In this document: piece by piece, positions 1 through 7,733 of the stretch
Layout of the letters: the number at the start of each line of letters is the position of its first letter
How positions within the stretch are numbered: the stretch's first letter is position 1
Source of the DNA: Acidobacteria bacterium SCN 69-37
GTDB lineage: Bacteria > Acidobacteriota > Vicinamibacteria > Vicinamibacterales > SCN-69-37
Direction of reading: 5' to 3'
DNA: 46,353 bases
Assembly (NCBI GenBank): GCA_001724025.1
Contig: MEDJ01000016.1
Location: 1-46,353 of the forward strand
Made by a program: the position numbers and the translations under genes
The notes under the pieces: model-generated
What the model saw: the letters and a program-made list of their open reading frames with translations, nothing else
What the model was told of the DNA's origin: nothing
Databases searched by the model: none

Positions 1-2407
1 TCGCCGTCACCGTCCACTCGGGCGTCGCCTCGACCAGCGTCGGCACGGCCGCCGCCAGTTCCGGCGCGGTCCACATCGACGACCGGTTCGCCGTGGCCGC
101 ACGGACGCGCGCCACTTCCTCCGGCGTCACGACCGACCCGGCATTGCCCCAGCTGTTGCGCACGAACGACGCCACGTCCGCAATCCACTGGTCCGTGTTC
201 TGGCCCATCGGGATCATGACCTCGGTGTAGGTCTGGCCCTCGATCGGACCGGTCAGACCGTTCAGCAGCACGCGAATGACGTGATCGCGATGCCCGACGA
301 CACGCGGGTTCCCCTCGAGGCTCGGCGCACGCGTTACGCCGACGCCCGCCCCTTCGAGCCGCGCGCCGCGGCCGTCGTCGCCGTGGCACGAGAAGCAGAG
401 CTCGTTGTAGACCGTCTCGCCGCGCTCGATGGACGCCACGGCTGCAGGCGCGAGGCCCGCACCGGCGCGACCGACAGCGGTCTCGGCACGCTGGACGAGC
501 TGGCCGCCCAGTTCCTTCACGCCCTTGAACGCGCTGGCTTCCACCACGGGCCGGATCGCCGTGATGGCACCCGGCACCTTCAGGACGTTGAGCGTCATCA
601 TCGCCTGGATGATCACGTCGGCGTCGGCATCCTTGAGCGCGGCCCGGTAGTCTTCCTCGAGCGACTTGTCGCCGGCCTTGTAGAGCGTCTCGCTCGCGCG
701 GATCGCCTGGATGCGCATGCGCGGGTTCGGATCCTTCAGCAGCGTGCGGACCAGGCTGGCATCGAGCGCATTCAGCCCCTCGAGCGACCACACCGCGTGG
801 AAGCGCGCGAGCAGATTGTCCGACGTCTGCGCCATCTGCTGTAGCGCCGGCACCACGGACTTGTCCTGCTTCAGGACCACCAGCCGCTGCGCACTGTTGC
901 GCCACCAGCCGTTCGGGTGCGTGAAGTGCGTGATGAGCTGCGCCGCCGTTTCCTGGAGCATCCGCGGCTGCGTGAGGTCGGGGGCGATCGCCGCCGATGC
1001 CGGGGTGTTGGGCCCGCCGGCCGGGTAGCCGTCGTAGCGCAGGCGCCAGATGCGGCCGTACTTGTTGACCTTGTCGAGCTGGTACTGCTCGATCTTCGCG
1101 CGCAGGTACGACCCGCGCGGCGTCCACTGCGATTCCTGGATGATCCCCTGGTACATGTCCGCGATGTAGATCGTGCCGTCGGGCCCCGTCTTGATGTTGA
1201 CCGGCCGGAACAACGGATCGGTCCCGAGCAGGAACTCGGTGCCCGGATACGCGTTGCGGAGCTGCGTGAGCCCCTCGCTCCTGACGATCTTCGCCTGGCG
1301 GATCAGCCGGCCCACCGGCTCGGTGAAGAGCAGGTCGCCCTGCAGATCCTCGGGCATGCGGTGACCGTGGACGATCTCCGGCCCGGTGGCCGCGGTGAAG
1401 TGATTGAGGTTGGCCAGCGGCATGCGAATGCGGCCCATGCCGCCCTGCATGTCGCCGATCCCCGGCGCGGGCCACACCACCTCGAACCCGGGCTCGAACT
1501 GATCCGGCACCGTGAACGCACCGTAGTGGATCGGCACCTGGAAGTTCATCGGGCCGCGCTCGCCGCCGGCGTCAACGAACCACATCTTGCCGTCGGCGTC
1601 CTGCGTCAGGCCCCACTGGCCGCCGTTGGCGCCCGTCGACTCGCGCAGCATGCCCGTCGGCGTCCAGCGGAACCGGAACGCGTTGTAGGTGCTGTAAATC
1701 CAGTTGTCCATGCCCCAGACGAAGCCGGACTGCTGGTGCTCGAGGTTGTTGCCCGGACGACCGACGCCGGTGTACCAGAGCTCGCGCTTGTCGGCGACGC
1801 CGTCACCGTTCGTGTCGGTCCACTTCACGACGTCCTGGGTCTCGGTCTCGTTCGTCAGGATGCTGTCGCCGTCGAGCGGCAGGACCATGCGCGGCAGGAC
1901 CAGATTGTCGACGAAGACCGTGTGCTTGTCGTACGTGCCGTCGCCGTTGGTGTCTTCCCAGCGGCTGATGCGGCTGATGGGCTGGTACTTGTCACGCCCG
2001 TCGGCATCCAGCATGTACGTGCGCATCTCGACGACGTACATGCGGCCGTTGCCGTCCCACTCCATCGCGGTCGGCATGATGATGTCGGGATCGGAGGCCA
2101 CGATCTCCATCCGGTAGCCCGTCGGCAACAGGAAGGTGTTGGCCTCCTGCTCGGGACGCTTCGGCTGGATCGGATCCTTCGGCTCCCAGTCGGCGCCAAG
2201 ATTCCCCGGTCCGCCGCGGCCGCCTGGCCCCATCGGTCCGCCCGGCCCTCCCCCGCGGGGGCCCTGGGCCGCAGGTGCGGGTGGCGGCGGGTTGCTGCCC
2301 GGCCCCTGCGCGAACAGGGAGAGACCGGCCACCCCTACGAACGCCGCGGCCAGCACGGCTCCCACCTGCCTGCTTCGTCGCTTTTGCTCTCGCTTCGACA
2401 TGAGCAT
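1..2407 (-). CDS. Exported PVC-type dehydrogenase with C-terminal cytochrome c (C-terminus cut by window edge)
   Basis: Read on the minus strand from ATG 2407 (a second in-frame ATG is at 2401); the frame stays open to base 2. An N-terminal hydrophobic segment is followed by a Pro/Gly/Arg-rich linker (about residues 36-70). Then comes a beta-propeller-like dehydrogenase region opening with LPTGYRMEIVAS and containing WDGNGRMYVVEMRTYM and an EF-hand-like DTNGDGTYDKH, then a HEAT-like helical part. Near 384-398 lies a haem motif, CFSCH, in the context YNELCFSCHG, followed by VMIPMG, whose Met could be the sixth haem ligand. The family is the putative membrane-bound dehydrogenase type common in Planctomycetes, Verrucomicrobia and Acidobacteria; its substrates are mostly unknown, probably sugars or alcohols oxidised in the periplasm. 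It is a paralogue of the gene at 40682-43297. The stop codon is outside the window. Confidence 0.85.
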   Translation of the reverse strand, partial: MLMSKREQKRRSRQVGAVLAAAFVGVAGLSLFAQGPGSNPPPPAPAAQGPRGGGPGGPMGPGGRGGPGNLGADWEPKDPIQPKRPEQEANTFLLPTGYRMEIVASDPDIIMPTAMEWDGNGRMYVVEMRTYMLDADGRDKYQPISRISRWEDTNGDGTYDKHTVFVDNLVLPRMVLPLDGDSILTNETETQDVVKWTDTNGDGVADKRELWYTGVGRPGNNLEHQQSGFVWGMDNWIYSTYNAFRFRWTPTGMLRESTGANGGQWGLTQDADGKMWFVDAGGERGPMNFQVPIHYGAFTVPDQFEPGFEVVWPAPGIGDMQGGMGRIRMPLANLNHFTAATGPEIVHGHRMPEDLQGDLLFTEPVGRLIRQAKIVRSEGLTQLRNAYPGTEFLLGTDPLFRPVNIKTGPDGTIYIADMYQGIIQESQWTPRGSYLRAKIEQYQLDKVNKYGRIWRLRYDGYPAGGPNTPASAAIAPDLTQPRMLQETAAQLITHFTHPNGWWRNSAQRLVVLKQDKSVVPALQQMAQTSDNLLARFHAVWSLEGLNALDASLVRTLLKDPNPRMRIQAIRASETLYKAGDKSLEEDYRAALKDADADVIIQAMMTLNVLKVPGAITAIRPVVEASAFKGVKELGGQLVQRAETAVGRAGAGLAPAAVASIERGETVYNELCFSCHGDDGRGARLEGAGVGVTRAPSLEGNPRVVGHRDHVIRVLLNGLTGPIEGQTYTEVMIPMGQNTDQWIADVASFVRNSWGNAGSVVTPEEVARVRAATANRSSMWTAPELAAAVPTLVEATPEWTVTA

Positions 2408-2675
2408 CCTTTTCAACTTCAACAGAGCTGACTTCCTGTGCCTCGCACGCTCGCCCATCGTCCGACGGGGTACTATCCCCCTGTGTCGACCGATCCGCGG
2501 CGCCGATTGGATGAAGAAACGCACAGAATGTTACACCTGTTACGGCGCGTCTCCCGGATCAGTTTCTCTCCCGCGACGACGACGCGCGACGGGCACGCGG
2601 CCGGATCCACGCCGTGCGGTATGACAGAATGAGGCGGTCGCCTGGGCGACTGCCATCGCCTCGCCTGCCCGTCCC

Positions 2676-4262
2676 ATGTCACACGCTCCCGTTGCCGACG
2701 ATCTCGCCACGCAGGTGGCCAGCCGACGGACGTTCGCCATCATTTCCCACCCCGACGCGGGCAAGAGCACGCTCACCGAGAAGCTGCTGCTCTACGCCGG
2801 CGCGATCGAACTGGCCGGCGCCGTCCGCGGCGCCAAGACGCGCAAGCACGTCGTCTCGGACTGGATGGCGATGGAGCAGGAGCGCGGGATCTCGCTGACC
2901 TCGACCGCGCTCGAGTTCGATCTGCACGGGCGGCACATGACGCTGCTCGATACGCCGGGCCACAAGGACTTCAGCGAAGACACGTACCGCTCCCTGATCG
3001 CCGCCGACAGCGCCGTGATGGTGATCGACGCGGCCAAGGGCATCGAGGCCCAGACGCGCAAGCTCTACGAGGTCTGCCGCCGCCACCGGCTGCCCATCCT
3101 CACCTTCGTCAACAAGCTCGATCACCCGGGACGCGATCCGCTCGAACTGCTCGACGAAATCGAGAGCGTCCTCGGGATTGCCGCCGCCCCGCTCAACTGG
3201 CCGATCGGCCGCGCCGATCGCTTCCGCGGCGTGTACGACCTGACCGATCGCACGCTGCTGCTCTACGAGAAGCGCGCCCAGGGCCAGCGCCCCGCGCCCG
3301 TCGACGTGGCGCACTACACCGACCCGCGCGTGCGCGACCTGGTCGACGACTACGTGTACGACGAATTCCTCGAAGGCATGGACCTCGTCACGACGGCCGG
3401 CACGACGTTCTCGCACGCGGCGTATCTCGCCGGCCAGCAGACGGGCGTGTTCTTCGGCAGCGCCCTCACGAACTTCGGCCTCGAGCCGTTCCTGCGCGCC
3501 CTGACCGACCTGGCCCCGGCGCCGCGCGCCCGCATCGCCGACGGGGTCGCGATCGAACCGGCGTCCCCGCACTTCAGCGGCTTCGTCTTCAAGATCCAGG
3601 CGAACATGGATCCGCGGCACCGCGACCGCGTCGCGTTCGTGCGCGTCTGCGCCGGCCGGCTCGTCAAGGACATGCTCGTCACCAACGCGCGGCTCGACGC
3701 CCCGATTCGCGTCTCGCGCCCGTACCGCATGTTCGGGCGCGATCGCACCACGGCCGTCGAGGCCTGCGCCGGCGACATCGTCGGCCTGGTCAATCCCGGC
3801 CGGCTGGGCATCGGCGACACGCTGTATGCCGGTCCCCGCGTGGTCTATCCGCCGATCGAACGGTTCCCGGCCGAGCACTTCGGCCGCGTCCGGCTCGAGA
3901 ACACCCGCCACAAGCAGTTCGATGACGGCATCCGGCAACTCGAGGAAGAGGGCCTCATGCAGGTCTACTTCTCCCAGTCCGGCGGACGCGATCCGATCGT
4001 CGGCGTGGCGGGTGTGCTGCAGTTCGACGTCATCGTGGCGCGGCTCAGGAGCGAGTACAACGTGGACAGCCGCGTGGACCCGCTGTCGTTCGTGGCCGCG
4101 CGCTGGCTCGACACCGATCGCGCCACGCTCACCGACGTGCCGTCGAGCGTGATGCTCACGACCGATCGCGCGGGCCGCACGGCCCTGCTCTTCCCCTCGA
4201 CGTGGGCGATCGAGTACACCGAGCGGCAGAACCCCTCGGCCCGCCTGTTGTCGATCGTCTGA
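2676..4262 (+). CDS. prfC: Peptide chain release factor 3
   Basis: 528-aa translational GTPase that recycles RF1/RF2 from the ribosome after peptide release. The G1 loop HPDAGKST (about residues 25-32), the switch region MEQERGIS, G3 DTPGH (92-96) and G4 NKLD (146-149) are all present. The C-terminal half keeps RF3 signatures such as FVFKIQANMDPRHRDRVAF and GVLQFDVIVARLRSEYNV. Length matches the family (about 525-530 aa). The start ATG gives the usual short leader before the RRTFAIISHPDAGK block; no strong Shine-Dalgarno precedes it. It stands alone between two exported-protein genes and shows no operon partner. A possible -10-like CAGAAT lies at 2625-2630, which is weak evidence. EF-G is excluded by the RF3-specific KDFSEDTYR segment and the short C-terminus. 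Confidence 0.97.
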   Translation: MSHAPVADDLATQVASRRTFAIISHPDAGKSTLTEKLLLYAGAIELAGAVRGAKTRKHVVSDWMAMEQERGISLTSTALEFDLHGRHMTLLDTPGHKDFSEDTYRSLIAADSAVMVIDAAKGIEAQTRKLYEVCRRHRLPILTFVNKLDHPGRDPLELLDEIESVLGIAAAPLNWPIGRADRFRGVYDLTDRTLLLYEKRAQGQRPAPVDVAHYTDPRVRDLVDDYVYDEFLEGMDLVTTAGTTFSHAAYLAGQQTGVFFGSALTNFGLEPFLRALTDLAPAPRARIADGVAIEPASPHFSGFVFKIQANMDPRHRDRVAFVRVCAGRLVKDMLVTNARLDAPIRVSRPYRMFGRDRTTAVEACAGDIVGLVNPGRLGIGDTLYAGPRVVYPPIERFPAEHFGRVRLENTRHKQFDDGIRQLEEEGLMQVYFSQSGGRDPIVGVAGVLQFDVIVARLRSEYNVDSRVDPLSFVAARWLDTDRATLTDVPSSVMLTTDRAGRTALLFPSTWAIEYTERQNPSARLLSIV

Positions 4263-4346
4263 AACCCGCACGAACGCCGAGCACGCCGGTCGGATTTCAC
4301 AGGTCGACACGCGCACGTTTTTCCCCAACGTGCCCTGCGGCGTCCG

Positions 4347-4352
4347 TATAAT
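4347..4352 (+). promoter_or_regulatory. Putative -10 box TATAAT upstream of the Gfo/Idh gene
   Basis: A perfect TATAAT followed by GGC lies 82 bases before the chosen start at 4434. Similar TATA(A/C)TG sites precede the genes at 17043, 31774 and 36875. No convincing -35 hexamer is visible at 16-18 bases upstream, so the call rests on the -10 alone. Confidence 0.45.
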
Positions 4353-4433
4353 GGCCGCGTCTCAATCACACACAGGATGACGACGCGCGCGCCTCGGGTC
4401 GAGGCGGTCGTGCCTCGTCCGTCAGGAGGCGAA

Positions 4434-5762
4434 ATGTCGACGACTGGTGTCACCCGGCGCGAGTTCGTGAAGACCACAGGTGGTGCCGCGCTCGGCGCCA
4501 TCGCGATGCCGGCCTTCCAGGGCGGCTCGACCGCCGTGCGTCAGCGACGCTACGCCATCGTCGGCACGGGCGTGCGCGCGGTCGGCATGTGGGGCCGTCC
4601 GGTGGCGCGCGGGTTCCAGGACGCGGCGCAGTTCGTCGGCCTGGCCGACATCAACCCGCTGCGGCTCGATGCCGCGAAGCGGCTGATCGGCGTCGACTGT
4701 CCGACGTTCACGAGCGTCGACGAAATGTTCGACCGTGCGCGGCCCGATCTGCTGATGGTCACCACCGTCGACGCCACGCACACCGAGTTCATCGTCAAGG
4801 CGCTCGATCGCGGCATCGACGTGGCCACCGAGAAGCCGATGGTGATCGACGAGACGCAGTGCCAGGCCGTGCTGGATGCCGAGCGTCGGAACGGCAGGCA
4901 GATCGTGGTGACGTTCAACTATCGGTACGCGCCCAAGCACCAGCGGGTGAAGGAACTGCTGATGGCCGGCGAGATCGGCACGGTCACGTCGGTCGACTTT
5001 TCCTGGTATCTCGACACGAGCCACGGCGCGGACTATTTCCGCCGGTGGCACCGGCTCCGCAATCGCAGCGGATCGTTGTGGGTACACAAGGCCACGCACC
5101 ACTTCGATCTGATCAACTGGTGGCTCGACGCCGACCCCGTGACGGTCACCGCGTCGGCGCACCTGTCGAACTACGGCAGGAACGGCCCGTTCCGGCACAC
5201 GACGTGCCGCGGATGTCCGCACAGCGATCAGTGCGACTACCGCTGGGACGTCACGCGCGATCCGGAGCTCGTCGCGCTGTACGTGAACGCCGAATCGGCC
5301 GACGGCTACACGCGCGACGGCTGCGTCTTCAAGGAAGACATCGACATCTTCGACACGATGAACGCCGTCGTGACCTACTCGAACGGCGTCACCATGAGCT
5401 ATTCGCTGAACGCCTTCATGCCGTTCGAGGGCTTCAGGCTCGCGTTCAACGGCACGAAGGGCCGGCTCGAGGTCCGCGACTACGAGCGGCAGCCGTGGAC
5501 CGTGGACAGTCCCACCGAGATCCATCTCACGCGGAATTTCGGCAGGCGGGCGATCATCGAGGTGCCGGAAGCGACGGGCGGGCACGGCGGCGGCGACGAC
5601 ATCCTGCGGAACATCGTCTTCAGGAACGCCTCGGTTCCCGCCCACCTCGCGCTGCCGGGATCGCGCGCGGGCGCCATGTCGTGCCTGACCGGCATCGCCG
5701 CCCGCCACAGCTCGGACAGGGGCGGGACGCCGGTGCGGATTGGGGAGTTGGTGAAGATCTGA
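4434..5762 (+). CDS. Tat-exported Gfo/Idh/MocA family oxidoreductase
   Basis: 442-aa NAD(P)-dependent sugar-type oxidoreductase. The ATG at 4434 is chosen because GGAGG lies just before it (about 4425) and the protein then opens with a twin-arginine signal, TRREFVKTTGGAALGAIAM. Upstream in-frame ATG 4377 has no ribosome site. The Rossmann domain shows VGTGVRAVG, and the family motif EKPM occurs in VATEKPMV. A C-terminal GFO_IDH_MocA_C-type region follows. A cysteine cluster (TTCRGCPHSDQC) sits in the substrate domain, as in many exported members of this family; it may bind metal. Tat export implies folding with cofactor in the cytoplasm and action in the periplasm. The substrate cannot be read from sequence; glycosides or inositols are typical. 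It converges with the lipoprotein gene at 5916. Confidence 0.9.
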   Translation: MSTTGVTRREFVKTTGGAALGAIAMPAFQGGSTAVRQRRYAIVGTGVRAVGMWGRPVARGFQDAAQFVGLADINPLRLDAAKRLIGVDCPTFTSVDEMFDRARPDLLMVTTVDATHTEFIVKALDRGIDVATEKPMVIDETQCQAVLDAERRNGRQIVVTFNYRYAPKHQRVKELLMAGEIGTVTSVDFSWYLDTSHGADYFRRWHRLRNRSGSLWVHKATHHFDLINWWLDADPVTVTASAHLSNYGRNGPFRHTTCRGCPHSDQCDYRWDVTRDPELVALYVNAESADGYTRDGCVFKEDIDIFDTMNAVVTYSNGVTMSYSLNAFMPFEGFRLAFNGTKGRLEVRDYERQPWTVDSPTEIHLTRNFGRRAIIEVPEATGGHGGGDDILRNIVFRNASVPAHLALPGSRAGAMSCLTGIAARHSSDRGGTPVRIGELVKI

Positions 5763-5782
5763 TCAAGTGAGAAGTTTGAAAT

Positions 5783-5907
5783 CAGAAGTTAGAAAGACGG
5801 AGAACGGAGAACTTCGAAGTCGGAAGTGAGAAGGCGTTCGAAGTTCAAACTTCGAAATTCCAACTTCGTCACACCTCTAACTTCTCACTTCCGACTTCTA
5901 ACTTCTG
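5783..5907. repeat. Nested AGAAGT-type inverted repeat between convergent genes
   Basis: Purine-rich left half and pyrimidine-rich right half form one long imperfect palindrome. Exact arms are CAGAAGTTAGAA (5783-5794) with its complement at 5896-5907, and CGGAAGTGAGAAG (5821-5833) with its complement at 5881-5893. The core at 5837-5856 is a perfect hairpin with a 9-bp stem (TTCGAAGTT) and a 2-nt loop. It fills the gap between two convergent genes and could act as a bidirectional terminator. Related sequence occurs at 23344-23380 and across the stop codon of the gene ending at 34136. Confidence 0.85.
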
Positions 5908-5915
5908 TCTGGCTC

Positions 5916-6905
5916 TTACCTCAGTCTCGCCACCGGCACGCGCAGCAGCGTGAACGGACGCACGGTGTTCTGCTGATCGCGGGTGTTGAACTGCGTGTTG
6001 ACGACCACGAGATCGTCGCCGACGCGCGCGGCCGTGGCGGGCCAGGACAGGCCGTCGGTGTGGCGCGACACCACGGTGGCCGACGTGCGATCGGCGTTCA
6101 GCTGCAGCGTCACGATTTCCTGCGCACCCTGACGGACGACGTAGAGCGTGTCGCCATCGAGCGCCAGGCCGTCGGCCGTCGTCAGATCCGCGTCGCCGGT
6201 GTCGATGGGCGCCACGGCCTTCGTGGCCACGTCAATCGTGAACAACTGCCCCTTGCCCATGTGCACGACGACGAGCGTCTGCCCGTCGGGTGTGACGGCA
6301 ATGCCGTTGAGCTTCGGTCCGTCGCCGGTGTAGTCGATGGCGGTGCCGGTCAGGTCGAGCCACGGCTCGATCTCGCCGAATGCCCCATCGGTCTCCGACA
6401 GGCGCCACAGCGTCGGCACGAGCGTGTCAGTGAAGTACCCGGTCGTCCCGACGATGGCCACGTCGTTGAGCAGGCTCTTCGGGGCGGTCGGCACCGTGAC
6501 GTCCTTCGCGACGCTGCCGTCGGTCGTGTTGACCACCCACGCCTTGCCCGTCAGGCCGCCCGCGATCCACAGGCGACCATTCGCGTCGAGCGCCAGTCCC
6601 AGCGGACCGGGGAACGTCGTCGCGTCCGCGGGGACGAGGGTGCCGCCCGGCACCACGACCTGGGCGTCACCCGTGGCGGCGGCCACGCGCACGACGGCCC
6701 CGTCCTGCGCACTGGCCGTGTAGATCGCGTCGGCCGACGCATCGTACGCAATCCCTTCCGGAAACGCGATCGAGGCCGGCAGCGCGATCGCCGACGAGGC
6801 CGGGACCGCGGGCGCTTCGGCGACCTGATTGGTGGACGGGCTGCCACACGCAACGGTGGAGGCAACAGCGGCAAGGCCGAGGACAGCAGACAAATAGCGT
6901 GACAT
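5916..6905 (-). CDS. Exported beta-propeller lipoprotein (SMP-30/NHL-like)
   Basis: 329-aa protein. The start ATG at 6905 is preceded by GGAGAAGG at good spacing. The N-terminus MSRYLSAVLGLAAVASTVACGS looks like a lipoprotein signal with Cys as the lipidated residue, although the lipobox (TVAC) is not classical. The body consists of repeated propeller-type blades, for example FPEGIAYDASADAIY, GPLGLALDANGRLWIAGG, LNGIAVTPDGQTLVVV and ADGLALDGDTLYVV. This is the arrangement of SMP-30/gluconolactonase and superoxide-dismutase-like surface propellers. No catalytic metal ligands could be assigned confidently, so it may be a binding or structural protein rather than a lactonase. It is monocistronic and convergent with the Gfo/Idh gene. 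Confidence 0.82.
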   Translation of the reverse strand: MSRYLSAVLGLAAVASTVACGSPSTNQVAEAPAVPASSAIALPASIAFPEGIAYDASADAIYTASAQDGAVVRVAAATGDAQVVVPGGTLVPADATTFPGPLGLALDANGRLWIAGGLTGKAWVVNTTDGSVAKDVTVPTAPKSLLNDVAIVGTTGYFTDTLVPTLWRLSETDGAFGEIEPWLDLTGTAIDYTGDGPKLNGIAVTPDGQTLVVVHMGKGQLFTIDVATKAVAPIDTGDADLTTADGLALDGDTLYVVRQGAQEIVTLQLNADRTSATVVSRHTDGLSWPATAARVGDDLVVVNTQFNTRDQQNTVRPFTLLRVPVARLR

Positions 6906-7485
6906 CGTGTTTCCTTCTCCAGGACTGCCACGCGCGCCCGATGCGCGCACGGCGTCCGACAGGCGGTGTCGGGAGCCCTCTCATGTTACCCGCGACCCGC
7001 GCCTTCCCGCGATTCGCGCCCGCCGTGCCCCTCCGGAAGTGCTGATGCGCCATCCCCACTCGTCGTCGGGAGGCCAGATCACGTGAGGAGGGTGAACGAC
7101 GCGCGCAGGATGGTGCGACCGGTCGCCGCCACCACACAAACCGATCGCGCCGACGCTTGGAACGGGTGGCCGCGGTCGGAGACACGGGTCGCGCCGATCA
7201 GGTCCCTCCCCGACTCGTCACCGCTGGTTCGCCACCTGCTCGTCCCTGTCGCCCCGACTCGTCACACTGACCCCCGCAGGTGCTGCCGGCCATCTCCGAG
7301 GGTCGTCGCTGCGGGTTCTGCGACCCGTCGACGTGACCGCCGCACATGCGGGGTGTGACCTCCGCGCAGTGACACCGCGGGTTCGACGACCAGTGGCTGT
7401 GGGTGAAACGGACGCTCGACGTACCCGCCGCGGGTTGCATCGGCGAGTCCGCCGGGAACGCCGGCCATCGGATCGCTGGCGGGTT

Positions 7486-7507
7486 CCCCGAGGCTGAAGC
7501 CTCGGGG
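7486..7507. repeat. REP-like hairpin, GGGGCTGAAGCCCC family
   Basis: CCCCGAGGCT, GA, AGCCTCGGGG: a perfect 10-bp stem with a 2-nt loop. It is the same architecture as the hairpins at 22488, 35523 and 35569, with the shared core GGCT-GA-AGCC. Confidence 0.85.
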
Positions 7508-7573
7508 GGCTCCGCAGGGCTGAAGCTTCGGGCTCCGAAGAGCGGAAGCCGCGGGGCACCGAAGAGGCTGAGA

Positions 7574-7658
7574 GCGCGTTTCAAGACTCTCCGATGGAGC
7601 GCAGGGGCTTCAGCCCTGCGGGACGCCAGGGCGCGAAGGACGGACTCTTGAAACGCGC
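7574..7658. repeat. Composite repeat: outer 13-bp inverted repeat enclosing a REP-like hairpin
   Basis: GCGCGTTTCAAGA at 7574-7586 has its exact complement at 7646-7658. Between them, 7601-7620 forms a hairpin of the GGGGCTTCAGCCC family with one bulge. The 85-bp unit with inverted ends and an inner hairpin resembles a small non-autonomous element, but no target duplication was identified. Confidence 0.7.
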
Positions 7659-7733
7659 GCTGAGCCGCGGGGCGCCGAAGCGCTGCGCGTCGGCGGGCTG
7701 ATGGTACAGTCTTCCCCGCCGGAGGGCAGACGG

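Larger units (their letters stand above)
6906..7733. other. Gene-poor 0.8 kb gap with short repeats and probable promoters
   Basis: No frame here has recognisable protein content or a ribosome site. The left part should hold the promoter of the minus-strand lipoprotein; GTAACAT, read on the minus strand near 6983, is a possible -10. Between 7300 and 7450 the octamer-like CGCGGGTT/TGCGGGTT recurs about every 60 bases (near 7310, 7377 and 7430). From 7486 the gap is made of REP-like hairpins. TACAGT at 7705-7710 is a possible -10 for the AsmA-like gene. Confidence 0.6.

Noticed and set aside
917-2431. Plus-strand frame of about 500 codons opposite the first dehydrogenase
   Set aside because: The minus-strand frame carries signal, propeller and CFSCH haem motifs; the plus frame has no recognisable content.
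7300-7450. Possible CRISPR-like spaced repeats (GCGGGTT recurring near every 60 bases)
   Set aside because: Only three degenerate copies of 8-9 bases, no conserved direct repeat and no cas genes.
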